DNA of 64,000 nt from contig CAYRMD010000003.1 of assembly GCA_964425225.1 (NCBI GenBank), forward strand, positions 1 through 64,000, given 5' to 3'. Under the pieces are notes generated by a model, which worked only from the letters and a program-made list of their open reading frames with translations, ran no database searches and had not been told where the DNA came from. The stretch is from BPJU01 sp964425225. GTDB lineage: Bacteria; Planctomycetota; Planctomycetia; Pirellulales; Pirellulaceae. Position numbers and translations under genes: made by a program. Numbering within the stretch: position 1 is the stretch's first letter; each line of letters opens with the position of its first letter. Positions 1 to 9,176 of this stretch are shown here, piece by piece.

Positions 1-40
1 GACTTGTTAAAAGGTTCCGTACAATACGGGCGAATTATGC

Positions 41-250
41 AGAGGTTCCTTAATGCAGAGTCACAGAGGTTCTATGGAAACAGGGTAAACGCAGCAATTG
101 CATCCTTGCGCCTTGGCGTCTCTGCCCCTTTGCGTTTCGTGCCACCTCGAACGGCCCCTCTCTCACGGCCGCGGCTCGGATCAAACAACGCAAGCGGGCT
201 AAGAGCTTTAACGCAGAGGCGCAGAGGTGCAAAGGCGATAGGAAACAACG
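41..250. repeat. Cluster of short GCAGAG/GCAAAG-type repeats
   Basis: Three blocks of the same degenerate motif are visible: TGCAGAGGTTC/GCAGAGTCACAGAGG at 41-80, the opposite orientation at 105-137 (CTTGGCGTCTCTGCCCC), and AACGCAGAGGCGCAGAGG at 209-233. Two copies face each other, so the region could fold as a hairpin. A REP-like string (CCCCTCTCTCACGG followed by CCGCGGCTC, 155-177) sits between them. No gene is apparent in 1-361. The same family recurs near 54.24, 58.06, 59.89 and 61.77-61.85 kb. Confidence 0.6.
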
Positions 251-361
251 AAGGCAAAACCCACCCAATTCAACTACGATTACCAATCACACTCGCATTG
301 CGCCGTGGGGCCATCGAAGCGGTTCTTGATCCGTTCGCACCGCGCGGTGCCATGGTTATCC

Positions 362-1705
362 CTACTCGGAAGGTTTTCGCAAAAACAGCCAAACCCATCC
401 ATGGTACTCGTACTCGGACTGCAACTGGGAAACCATCTCGTTGAGCTTCGGGCGCAGTTCGTCGAGTTGCTGCTCGAGGCGTTTGATTTGCTGTTGTGCC
501 CGATCTGGATCGTCTTTTGACATTAGCCGCAACTCTGTGATGCGTTTCAGAATCTCCTGCCCTTGTGCTTGTAACTTTACCGCCTCGTCCCGCAACGCTT
601 CCTGCTTGGCTCGCTCCTCGGGCGTGGGTTCGGGCCGCTTGGGTTTTACCATGGCAAAGTCACCCACCAGAAGGTCAAGCCGCCCATCTTCGTTCCAATC
701 CGTAACACAAATTTTCGACCGTGTACCGCGCGTCGGCTCGGAACCAGGTTCTTCGGTAGGTGGTGCCGGCACGAGCGTGACTGGTTCGGCAAGCGCCGGT
801 TGGCCGACTCGACCGGTATTCCGGTATAGAACCACGCTTCCCACACCAGTTCCGACCAAAAGGTCGTTCAGTCCATCGCCGTCCCAGTCGGCAGCAAAGG
901 GGCCTGCGTCGCCCCCCGGCACCCTCAGCGGTTCGCCGTTGACGGTCAGCAGTTGTTCCAAGCCGAAGGAAGGATTGGTTCGTGTTCCTTCGTTGGGCAC
1001 CAGCCACACCTCGCCGCGGACAATTCCCACCAGCAGGTCGAGGTCGCCGTCGGAATCCCAATCCGTGGCGTGCACGGCTGAAGCGGTGCCCGTGCTGGCA
1101 AGCGATTTTCCGTTGGGCACTTCTAATTTCTTACCATCATAGTACGGGACGGTCTCAGTTCCTTCTTTGCGGTATTCAACACCTCCGGCAAACAGCGCCA
1201 TGTTATCGAAACCTGGTTGCCACCCGCCACCGCAGTTAATGAGCGTACCGTCTTTGTGGCGGAGTTTTTGGGGTGCTGCGAATCGCCCCGCCCCTTGACC
1301 TCGAAACCAGTAGATTTCGCCCGGCCAACTTCCGGAAAGCACGTCCATGGAACCATCACCGTCTAAGTCCACCAACTGGGGACCGAACCCGATGCATCAC
1401 CCCGCGGGAACCGTGCCGGTTGGACCGCCATCTTGCCATTTGAATCCTTTATCGAATTTTGGTTCTCGATTCGTTCCCACATTCCGGTAAATCCAAAGGG
1501 CTCCGCCCCCGAATTGTCCAACCAGGAGGTCTTTGCGACCGTCGCCATCAAAATCGCCGACGAACGGCGCGGCATGGCCAATTTCGGTATCGATCGGCGC
1601 ACCGGCTGCTTCGAGCCGCACTGCGGGCAATAGATCCTTCCCGTCCACGTGCGGCGGTGCGGCCGGGGACAGGAGCACAAATGCCACAAAGATTCCACTA
1701 AACAT
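362..1705 (-). CDS. Secreted VCBS/FG-GAP beta-propeller protein with in-frame TGA (candidate selenoprotein)
   Basis: The reading frame is continuous from an ATG at 1705 (GAAGAG Shine-Dalgarno six bases upstream; a TTG 30 bp further out also fits) to TAG at 362, except for one in-frame TGA at 1399-1397, codon 103. Residues 1-20 look like a signal peptide. Several VCBS/FG-GAP calcium-loop motifs follow (DFDGDGRKDLL, DLDGDGSMDVL, DWDSDGDLDLL, DWDGDGLNDLL, DWNEDGRLDLL), so the fold is a beta-propeller. The last 90 residues are a charged coiled coil. The TGA lies in PAG-TGA-C-IGFGPQLVDLDGDG, so translation through it keeps all propeller blades, giving about 447 residues. I recall Cys-Cys in this motif in planctomycete relatives, which would make TGA a Cys replacement, but I cannot check that. 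Alternatives are a fresh nonsense mutation or a sequencing error. No partner enzyme is adjacent; function is unknown. Confidence 0.7.
1367..1383 (-). promoter_or_regulatory. SECIS-like hairpin downstream of in-frame TGA
   Basis: On the minus strand, bases 14-30 after the TGA read GTCCCCAGTTGGTGGAC. They fold as GTCC/GGAC plus CC/GG with one bulged U and a four-base loop AGUU. The loop starts 20 nt after the UGA and has G in its second position. Known bacterial SECIS hairpins have the apical loop roughly 16-37 nt after UGA with an early G, and E. coli fdhF also has a bulged U, though on the other strand of the stem. This is a structural resemblance found by eye. Confidence 0.4.
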
Positions 1706-2133
1706 GGCAGCTCTTCTACATCGGAAATGTCTCAAACCGTCGAGTATCCGCGGTTACCAAAAGATTGTTCAACCATCCTACGGGACCCATCCGGCAACTA
1801 GGAACTGTGCAATGGAGCAATTCTCCTATCTCCTAGGACTAGGTTGCTGAGGCCCATACACGAGTCAAGGAGTGAAAACCAAGCCCATTTTCTTGCTCCC
1901 ATCAGCGGCCCACTAACCGATAGTGTAGCGACTGTCCGTTTTCGCGTCAAGGAACTCGGCATTCAGATTATCCAATATCTCGATTGGCAATCTTTCGTAA
2001 CACGATGCGCATGTCATATTGCCGTTTGCTGTCTGTCGGGTTACGATGCCTAAGGAGCTCCCCGTTCTGATTAGGAAAAGCGGGGTGATACCATTTGAGT
2101 AATCGGGTGCGCAACAAGGGTTCGAAGGAAGCA
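1706..2133. other. Divergent intergenic region
   Basis: This gap separates the minus-strand VCBS gene from the plus-strand ctp gene and must hold both promoters. No reading frame with credible composition, hairpin terminator or clear -35/-10 pair was recognised. A TTG in frame with ctp at 2095 gives a longer but less likely start. Confidence 0.4.
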
Positions 2134-4206
2134 ATGATGATGGCGGCGCATGGCACGAAACGCAACAAGTGGTTTATCGCAGCCGGCTGGTGTTCGTTGG
2201 CGATGGTTCTGGCCGGTGCCGGGATGCGGTTGGCGGCTGATTTGACGAAGCCCGCACCGCGCGAGCGTCAGGTAACGCTAAAAGTTGTCGACCTGCTGAC
2301 GCGCCAGCACCTTTCTCGCCAGCCGCTGGACGATCAAATCGCCGCCCGAGCATTACCACTTCTGCTGGATAGCTTCGATCCGTGGAAACTCTATTTTACC
2401 AAAAAAGATGTAGAGGAATTCCGCAATAGTCAATCTCAGTTGGATGATTGGTTGCGACAAGGCAATATCGCGTTTGCCTACAAGGTGTACGAACGTTTCA
2501 TCGAGCGGGTGGACGAGCGGCTTCCGTTAGTCGAGCGCCTGCTGGCTCAGCCCATCGATTTTACGGTCGATGAGTCGATCCTGTTGGATCGTAAGGCCGT
2601 CGATTATCCGGCAAGTCAGCAAGAAATCGTTGACCGGTGGCGCAAACGAATCAAGTACGACTTGTTGGTTTTGAAAGCCGAAAAGGTTGAGGGTGAGCAG
2701 GCACGGGAGCGTCTTTTGCGTCGCTATCAGAATTTCGCTCGTCGCATGAAGCAGTTTGACAATGACGAGTTGCTGGAAACGTATATCAATGCCTTCGCCA
2801 TGAGCTTTGATCCGCACACGAGCTACATGTCTCCCAGCCAACTAGAGAATTTCCGTATTATGATGCGGCTGAATCTGGAAGGCATTGGCGCCCAATTGCA
2901 GACGGACGAATATGGGCACACGGTGGTCGCCAAAATTGTGCCGGGCGGCGCTGCGGATAAGCACGGTCAACTCAAACCGCAGGATCGAATTGTCTCGGTC
3001 GGCGAGGGTGACGACGGGAAAATGGTGGATGTAGTCGACATGAAGTTGAACGATGTCGTGAAACTCATCCGGGGAAAGGCTGGTACCGTCGTGCGGTTGG
3101 GAGTACTCTCTCCCAACGAGAAGGAGATCAAGATCTACCGAATTGTCCGAGCAAAAATCGAATTAAAGGATAGTGAAGCGCGAGGAGAAATTTTCCCGGC
3201 GGGCCGCAAACCGTCGGGCGAGCCCTATCGGATTGGTGTGGTGGATTTGCCGAGCTTTTACAAGGACATGGAAGGATCGCGCCTGACTGCGGAGGACTCC
3301 AAGAGTACGACACGGGATGTACAGGCGATTTTGGCACGCTTCCAAGAGGAGACGGTTGATGCCGTCGTTCTAGACCTTCGCCGCAACGGAGGGGGGAGTC
3401 TGGTAGAGGCCATCCAGTTGACAGGCCTTTTTATCGATGAAGGGCCCGTCGTGCAAGTGCGCGATTCCTCGGGCGCGATCGAACACTACGATGACCCGAT
3501 TCGCGGCATGGTCTGGGATGGACCGCTCGTGGTGCTCGTAAGCAAATTCAGTGCAAGTGCCAGTGAAATCGTCGCGGGGGCCATTCAGGATTATCGACGC
3601 GGATTGGTTGTGGGCGATCCGTCGACTCACGGTAAGGGTACCGTTCAGACGCTGCGCGAGCTGGGGGAAAGCTTATTCCCTATCCCCAATCCGCCAAACC
3701 AGGGAGCCATCAAGATTACGGTGCAAGAGTTTTATCGGCCAAGCGGCGACAGCACCCAGCAGCGGGGCGTGCTGAGCGATATTCAGTTACCATCGCTTAC
3801 GGCCCATATGCCGGGAGCCGAAAGTGAGCTGGACTATGCCCTACCATTCAGACAAGTGCAACCCGTACGGTATGCTCCGTATCGCTTGGTCACCCAGGAC
3901 ATGATCAAGGTCTTAGCGGAGCGATCCCAGTCCCGTTTAGCAGCCTCAACTGAGTTTCAGAAGCTACGGACGATGATTGATCGCTACGTCGAGCAGCGCG
4001 AGCGCAAGTCGGTTTCCTTGCATGAGGAGAAGTTCTTTGCAGATCGAGCGCAGTTAGAGGCAGCCAGCGAAGAAGAAAAAAAATTGGAAGAAATCGAGCA
4101 AAATGCATCGGCTATCAAACGCGACTTTTACCTGGACGAAGTGTTCGCCATCACAGTGGATTATCTGGAGCTTCTACGCCAGGAGGCCATTGCGGCTCGC
4201 CGTTAA
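2134..4206 (+). CDS. Carboxyl-terminal processing protease (Tsp/Prc-type, S41)
   Basis: A 690-residue periplasmic serine protease that cleaves proteins from the C-terminus. ATG 2134 has AAGGAAG just upstream. An N-terminal hydrophobic segment (WFIAAGWCSLAMVLAGAGM) is a signal peptide or anchor. An N-terminal Tsp-type domain is followed by a PDZ domain near residues 245-330 (LEGIGAQLQ, then VVAKIVPGGAADKHGQL). The S41 catalytic core holds the SASASEIVAGA motif, with the likely nucleophile near Ser475 and the base Lys near 501 in HGKGTVQ; the intervening QDY also matches E. coli Tsp. The C-terminal tail is rich in Glu and Lys, as in Tsp/Prc of Gram-negative bacteria. It converges with the next gene and the two 3' ends overlap by 4 bp. 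Family assignment is firm; the substrate is unknown. Confidence 0.93.
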   Translation: MMMAAHGTKRNKWFIAAGWCSLAMVLAGAGMRLAADLTKPAPRERQVTLKVVDLLTRQHLSRQPLDDQIAARALPLLLDSFDPWKLYFTKKDVEEFRNSQSQLDDWLRQGNIAFAYKVYERFIERVDERLPLVERLLAQPIDFTVDESILLDRKAVDYPASQQEIVDRWRKRIKYDLLVLKAEKVEGEQARERLLRRYQNFARRMKQFDNDELLETYINAFAMSFDPHTSYMSPSQLENFRIMMRLNLEGIGAQLQTDEYGHTVVAKIVPGGAADKHGQLKPQDRIVSVGEGDDGKMVDVVDMKLNDVVKLIRGKAGTVVRLGVLSPNEKEIKIYRIVRAKIELKDSEARGEIFPAGRKPSGEPYRIGVVDLPSFYKDMEGSRLTAEDSKSTTRDVQAILARFQEETVDAVVLDLRRNGGGSLVEAIQLTGLFIDEGPVVQVRDSSGAIEHYDDPIRGMVWDGPLVVLVSKFSASASEIVAGAIQDYRRGLVVGDPSTHGKGTVQTLRELGESLFPIPNPPNQGAIKITVQEFYRPSGDSTQQRGVLSDIQLPSLTAHMPGAESELDYALPFRQVQPVRYAPYRLVTQDMIKVLAERSQSRLAASTEFQKLRTMIDRYVEQRERKSVSLHEEKFFADRAQLEAASEEEKKLEEIEQNASAIKRDFYLDEVFAITVDYLELLRQEAIAARR

Positions 4207-5015
4207 CAACTGCTGTCTAGCGGTAGTACAAGTCCGTCGTATGCCAAAGCCATACCTTCCGGCAGGCGCGTTTCGACTTCCGCATGAAGTCCCATACTAC
4301 AGGCGATGTGCGTAAAATAGGTTTGGCGCGGCCTTAAGTGTTGAGCAATTTGTATGGCTTCATTCAACGAGAAATGCGTTGGGTGGGGTTTCTGCCGCAA
4401 AGCATCGAGAATCAGCACGTCTAACCCACTCAACTTGGCAAGGGACTCGGGTGGAATGTAATTCGTGTCCGTACAATACGCCACGTTTCCGACCCGAAAT
4501 CCCAAAACGCGGCACCGAGGTCCGTGTTCTAAGCGCAGTGGAATAATTTCGGCTCCCAATAGTGCAAAGGGTTGCTCGTCAATCCGATGAAAGGCCAGGC
4601 GAGGAACCGCACCCGAATGGGTTGGCTCTGTGTCACAAAACGCGTAGTCGAATACTCTGCGGATACGCTCTTCCACCCTCGCTTCACAATATACCGGTAC
4701 GGGCCCCCCGAGCAGAAACTGGAAGACCCGTAAATCATCCAGCCCTAACAGGTGGTCTGCGTGCTCGTGCGTATAGAGCACGGCATCGATGCGAGTAATG
4801 TTTTCTCGCAATAGCTGCTGGCGTAGATCCGGCGCAGTGTCGATCAACAGATTGCCTTCCGGTAACCCCATAATAATGCTGCAACGGCTTCGCCGATCGC
4901 GTGCGTCCGTGCTGGCGCATGTTCTGCACGGGCACCCGATCACCGGCACGCCCACACTGGTGCCACTTCCCAAAATCACCAATTGTCCACGAAGATCGCG
5001 TCCGCCGGCCGACAC
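4203..5015 (-). CDS. Metallo-beta-lactamase-fold hydrolase, PhnP/RNase Z-like
   Basis: A cytoplasmic 270-residue MBL-fold protein. The zinc signature YTHEHADHLLGLDDLR (HxHxDH) is intact near residue 85, and later metal ligands are visible in ERHGPRCR-like and TDTNYIPPESL segments and in FTHIACSMG near the end. GTSVGVPVIGCPCRTC near the N-terminus matches the subfamily that includes PhnP (phosphoribosyl cyclic phosphodiesterase) and related proteins with an extra Cys-rich zinc loop. No phn genes are near, so a phosphonate role is not supported. The start is GTG 5015 with AGGAGGAG upstream at a longish spacing. It lies tail to tail with ctp. Family is certain, substrate not. Confidence 0.85.
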   Translation of the reverse strand: MSAGGRDLRGQLVILGSGTSVGVPVIGCPCRTCASTDARDRRSRCSIIMGLPEGNLLIDTAPDLRQQLLRENITRIDAVLYTHEHADHLLGLDDLRVFQFLLGGPVPVYCEARVEERIRRVFDYAFCDTEPTHSGAVPRLAFHRIDEQPFALLGAEIIPLRLEHGPRCRVLGFRVGNVAYCTDTNYIPPESLAKLSGLDVLILDALRQKPHPTHFSLNEAIQIAQHLRPRQTYFTHIACSMGLHAEVETRLPEGMALAYDGLVLPLDSSC

Positions 5016-5242
5016 GTCTCTTTAACTCCTCCTACAGCCTCATGAATACCGAGGATGCCCGGTCTGATTCCCGCAAGCGTCTCAGCCTATTTTTCGCACA
5101 TCGAAGCACCGGAACCAAGGTAGCCAATCTGTAAAAAATGGTATCGAATGCTTTTTGCGTTCTTGGGCACGGTCCGAGCGTTGAATGTTGGCTGGGCAGT
5201 CACGGGGCAGCGAGGCAGCGGTGCGGCGTGCGGTGGTCGCGA

Positions 5243-5271
5243 TTGACCCTTTAGCCAAATCCCTATAGATT
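5243..5271 (+). promoter_or_regulatory. Candidate sigma-70 promoter for secA
   Basis: TTGACC at 5243-5248 is followed after 17 bp by TAGATT at 5266-5271 (TATAGA at 15 bp is an alternative). It lies about 195 bp before secA in the otherwise featureless 5016-5466 gap. No other structure was seen there. Confidence 0.35.
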
Positions 5272-5466
5272 AACGTTACGGAGAACGTGTCAGCTCTGAA
5301 TTGTGTGCGGGGGGAGCCGGAAGGTTGCCGGTGAATACCGGCTGGTTTTTTGGGGAATAGATCTAGCCCTTATTCTATTGATACCCCAAACAGCGGTAGT
5401 TGTAGTACCAGAAGTCGTTCACAGATACACCAAGAGAAGTAGCCGTCTTGTGGAAGTAGGCCGGTC

Positions 5467-8400
5467 ATGGAGCTATTGGAGCGGGTTTGGGAAGGGATCA
5501 CGGTTGTCTGTGGTTCGTTGATGCAGGGGGTGGAGCGCGGCATTACGTCGCTGTTTGGCTCGGCCAACGCGCGGGTACTGAAGCGTCTGGAGTCCAAAGT
5601 AGCGGCGATCAATGCCTTGGAGCCTCGCTATCGACAGATGACCGATGCAGAGTTGCGCGATCAGACACGGATTTTTCGCGAGCGGCTGGCAGGCGGCGAA
5701 ACACTCGACGATTTGTTGATCGAAGCCTTTGCCGTTTGTCGTGAGGCAGGGCGGCGCTTCTTGAACATGCGGCATTTCGACGTGCAGCTTATCGGTGGGA
5801 TGGTCCTGCACAGCGGCAACATTGCGGAGATGGTAACCGGTGAAGGCAAGACACTGGTAGCAACCTTGGCTGCTTATTTAAATGCGTTAGAGGGTCGTGG
5901 TGTTCATGTCGTGACGGTCAACGACTATTTGGCTCGGCGCGACATGGAATGGATGGGACCGCTCTATTTGGGTTTGGGGCTTACCGTCGGCGCTATTCAA
6001 GCGCATATGGGAGCCGTGGAGCGGCAGCGTGCTTATGATTGCGATATCACGTATGGAACCAATAACGAATTTGGATTCGATTACCTCCGCGATAACATGC
6101 GGCCGGCAGCTCAAGGTGACGATCGTTATCCGCCGGAATATCAACAGGTTCAACGGGGGCTGAATTATGCGATTATCGACGAAGTGGACAATATTCTAAT
6201 TGATGAGGCGCGCACGCCGCTGATTATCTCCGGTTTGGCTCATGAGAATGTCGCTCGGTACACGGAGGCGGATCGCATCGCCCGTATGCTCAAGAAGGAT
6301 GTTCACTTCATCGTTAATGAAAAGGACCATACCGTACATTTGACTGACGAAGGGGTGCGGCAGGCGGAGCGATTGGCCGGGGTGGATACCTTCTACACGG
6401 CTGCCAATATGGAGTGGCCGCATCTGATCGACAACGCTCTGAAGGCCCATCATCTTTACAAACGCGATGTTCATTACGTGGTCAAAGAAGGTCGCGTCGT
6501 GATCGTCGATGAGTTTACCGGACGGCTTATGGAAGGCCGCCAATGGAGCGATGGGCTCCATCAGGCTGTTGAGGCCAAGGAAGGTGTGAAGATCAAGGAA
6601 GAAACACAGACGTTGGCAACGATTACGTTGCAGAACTATTTTAAGCTGTATCGAAAAATCTGCGGCATGACCGGTACGGCGATGACGGAGGCGGCTGAGT
6701 TTTGGAAGATTTATCACATGGACGTGGTCGCTATTCCGACCAACAAGCCGCTGCGTCGTATCGAGTATCCCGACGTGATTTATCGCACGGAGCGCGAAAA
6801 ATTCCAGGCGGTCGCCGATGAAATCGAGCGGCTGCATCGATGGGATACTCTGTATTTGCGAGACCAGACGGAAATCTGGGGACAGATCATCAAGGAAACC
6901 GAAACCGAGGTGCATGTGGTACCCCGAGGGGAGCGGGACCCGGTCGTATTTTCTCGCGAGCAAATCCAATCCATCGAACGCAAGGGCCGACCGATTCTGG
7001 TAGGGACCGTTTCGATCGAAAAGAGCGAGCGGCTTTCAAAGTTGCTCTCCGAACGTGGGATTCCCCACGAAGTGCTCAATGCCAAACACCACCAACGCGA
7101 GGCGGAAATCATTGCCCAGGCAGGGCGACCGTTTGCGGTGACAATCGCCACAAACATGGCCGGTCGCGGGACCGACATCATTCTGGGCGGCAATCCGGAA
7201 ACCATGGCCTGGGCTCGCTTGCAGGGCAAGTACCCGACGCGCCTGGATGTACCGCGCGACGAGTGGGAAAGGCTGGTCGCGGAGATCGAAGCCCAGGAAA
7301 AGACCAAGCAGCAGGGTGAACTGGTAAAGTCTCTCGGTGGTTTGCATGTAATCGGCACCGAACGCCACGAAGCCCGGCGCATCGACCTTCAATTGCGAGG
7401 TCGTTGTGGACGGCAAGGTGACCCAGGCAGTAGTCGTTTCTATCTGTCGCTCGAAGACGATCTGATGCGCATTTTCGCTGGCCCGTGGGTCAAAACGATC
7501 TTGGAACGGCTCGGTATGAAAGAGGGGGATCGGATCGAGAGCCGAGCCGTGACGCGGCGCATCGCATCGGCGCAGAAAAAAGTTGAGGAATTGAACTTCG
7601 AACGCCGCAAGAACCTCCTGGAATATGACGAGGTAATGGACGAGCAGCGCAAGCGCGTCTATGCATATCGCCAGCGGATTTTGGATGGCTTGAGCTGCCG
7701 CGAGCTAATCTTGAACATGATTGCCGACGAAATACGCCATCACGTCGGCATGTATCTGGACAAGGATTACGGCGTCGAGTCGTTTGCTGCATGGGTCAGT
7801 AGCCAGTTGTCCGCACCTCTGGAGCCCAAGGACTTCCGCGGATTGGACTTCGAGGCAGCCGCAGATTTGGCACGGTCGCTCGCCGAGCGGCACGCCGAAA
7901 CCAGTGTCCAGTCGGCTATCGACGAACACCTACCTCGCGAAAGTCCCGAAAGCGATTGGAATTGGACGGCTCTGGCCCAATTTGCCAATAGCGCGTGGAA
8001 AACGCAGTTGCGCGACCGCGATCTGAAACGTGTCGGTCGCGATATGATCGACACTTTTCTATTGGAAAAAGCACGGCAGGCAATTGCCCAGGCGGATCTA
8101 TCGCCCGCTGCCAAATTTCTCGATCCCGACTTCCCCCTTCAAACTACGATCACATGGGTCAAGAACAAATTCGGGATCAACCTTAGCATTGACCAGCTTC
8201 GAGGTCGAGAACCGGATGCCATCTTACAATCGATCATCGACCAGGCGATCGCGGCGTATGAAGAGCGTGAAGCGACGTATCCGGTCATGATGGCCTTGGA
8301 GCGCTTCGCGCAAGCCGGCGGCAGTAAGGTCAATGCCTTCGAACTGCTGCGCTGGGCTCAACAACGTTTAGGGGTCACATGGATCGAAGAGGATCTGGAG

Positions 8401-9147
8401 GGAAAAAACGCAGAACAGGTCGCCGAAGAATTACTCCAGCACAGCCGACGATTGCAGCAAACGGCCAACCAGGCGCTGGACGCATTGAAACGGCGCCTGT
8501 CCCAAATCGAATTTCCTTCGGGCAGTATCGCAACCGGCAAGGCTCTACCCAGGGCTGATGTGCAGGAGCTTCGAACTTGGCTGGAAGTGGAAGTGGGTAT
8601 CCCGTGGAAAACCACTTGGGAAACTTTAGACCGAGCACGGCTGGAATTGGCTCTGATCAATGCGGTTGAGGACCGCTTCCGGCCTGAGATCCGCCAGATG
8701 GAACGCCTGCTGCTATTAGAAATCGTAGATACCGCCTGGAAAGACCATCTTTTGGCGATGGACCATCTACTGGCCAGTATCCGTCTGGCCGGATACGCGC
8801 AACTGGATCCGAAGGTCGAATACAAGCGCGAAGGAATGCGGATGTTTCAGCAAATGTGGCGCAACATCGGGGAGCGCGTTACGGACCTTATTTTCCGCAT
8901 CCAGGCTTTCGATACGACGACGCTTTCGAGCGTATGGGTAGAAACTTCGGCTTCTCACGCGGAGGCTCCTCGCGTAGCCGCGTGGTCGGGGGCCGTTCCA
9001 ACCGAGGCGTCGCCCGAGGGTGATGAATCTGTAGAAACGTTTCGCTATCGGGCGCAGCGCGTCGGTCGTAACGATCCATGTCCCTGCGGCAGCGGAAAGA
9101 AATACAAACAGTGTTGCATGCGCAAAGGACGAAGTGACGTCGCCTAA
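5467..9147 (+). CDS. secA: Preprotein translocase ATPase SecA (long form)
   Basis: The motor ATPase that drives unfolded preproteins through SecYEG. Walker A (VTGEGKTLVA) is near residue 125 and the DEVD Walker B near 238. GTDIILGG and the RCGRQGDPGSS arginine-finger region mark NBD2. The C-terminal VGRNDPCPCGSGKKYKQCC is the zinc-binding SEC-C motif for SecB and ribosome contact. At 1,226 residues it exceeds the usual 800-900. One insertion of about 50 residues breaks NBD2 (DTLYLRDQTEIWGQIIKE to VFSREQIQS), and the helical wing/scaffold region contains several hundred extra residues. Large SecA is, as far as I know, usual in planctomycetes. kdtA follows 29 bp later and is probably cotranscribed. 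Confidence 0.98.
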   Translation: MELLERVWEGITVVCGSLMQGVERGITSLFGSANARVLKRLESKVAAINALEPRYRQMTDAELRDQTRIFRERLAGGETLDDLLIEAFAVCREAGRRFLNMRHFDVQLIGGMVLHSGNIAEMVTGEGKTLVATLAAYLNALEGRGVHVVTVNDYLARRDMEWMGPLYLGLGLTVGAIQAHMGAVERQRAYDCDITYGTNNEFGFDYLRDNMRPAAQGDDRYPPEYQQVQRGLNYAIIDEVDNILIDEARTPLIISGLAHENVARYTEADRIARMLKKDVHFIVNEKDHTVHLTDEGVRQAERLAGVDTFYTAANMEWPHLIDNALKAHHLYKRDVHYVVKEGRVVIVDEFTGRLMEGRQWSDGLHQAVEAKEGVKIKEETQTLATITLQNYFKLYRKICGMTGTAMTEAAEFWKIYHMDVVAIPTNKPLRRIEYPDVIYRTEREKFQAVADEIERLHRWDTLYLRDQTEIWGQIIKETETEVHVVPRGERDPVVFSREQIQSIERKGRPILVGTVSIEKSERLSKLLSERGIPHEVLNAKHHQREAEIIAQAGRPFAVTIATNMAGRGTDIILGGNPETMAWARLQGKYPTRLDVPRDEWERLVAEIEAQEKTKQQGELVKSLGGLHVIGTERHEARRIDLQLRGRCGRQGDPGSSRFYLSLEDDLMRIFAGPWVKTILERLGMKEGDRIESRAVTRRIASAQKKVEELNFERRKNLLEYDEVMDEQRKRVYAYRQRILDGLSCRELILNMIADEIRHHVGMYLDKDYGVESFAAWVSSQLSAPLEPKDFRGLDFEAAADLARSLAERHAETSVQSAIDEHLPRESPESDWNWTALAQFANSAWKTQLRDRDLKRVGRDMIDTFLLEKARQAIAQADLSPAAKFLDPDFPLQTTITWVKNKFGINLSIDQLRGREPDAILQSIIDQAIAAYEEREATYPVMMALERFAQAGGSKVNAFELLRWAQQRLGVTWIEEDLEGKNAEQVAEELLQHSRRLQQTANQALDALKRRLSQIEFPSGSIATGKALPRADVQELRTWLEVEVGIPWKTTWETLDRARLELALINAVEDRFRPEIRQMERLLLLEIVDTAWKDHLLAMDHLLASIRLAGYAQLDPKVEYKREGMRMFQQMWRNIGERVTDLIFRIQAFDTTTLSSVWVETSASHAEAPRVAAWSGAVPTEASPEGDESVETFRYRAQRVGRNDPCPCGSGKKYKQCCMRKGRSDVA

Positions 9148-9176
9148 CGGGGATCGGCTGTGGAAAGGAGTCCGGG

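Noticed and set aside
362..1735. Two separate genes in the VCBS region, 362-1375 and 1397-1735
   Set aside because: The frames are identical and the gap is only seven codons with one TGA. A single gene with an in-frame TGA explains both, and each half lacks the other's required parts.
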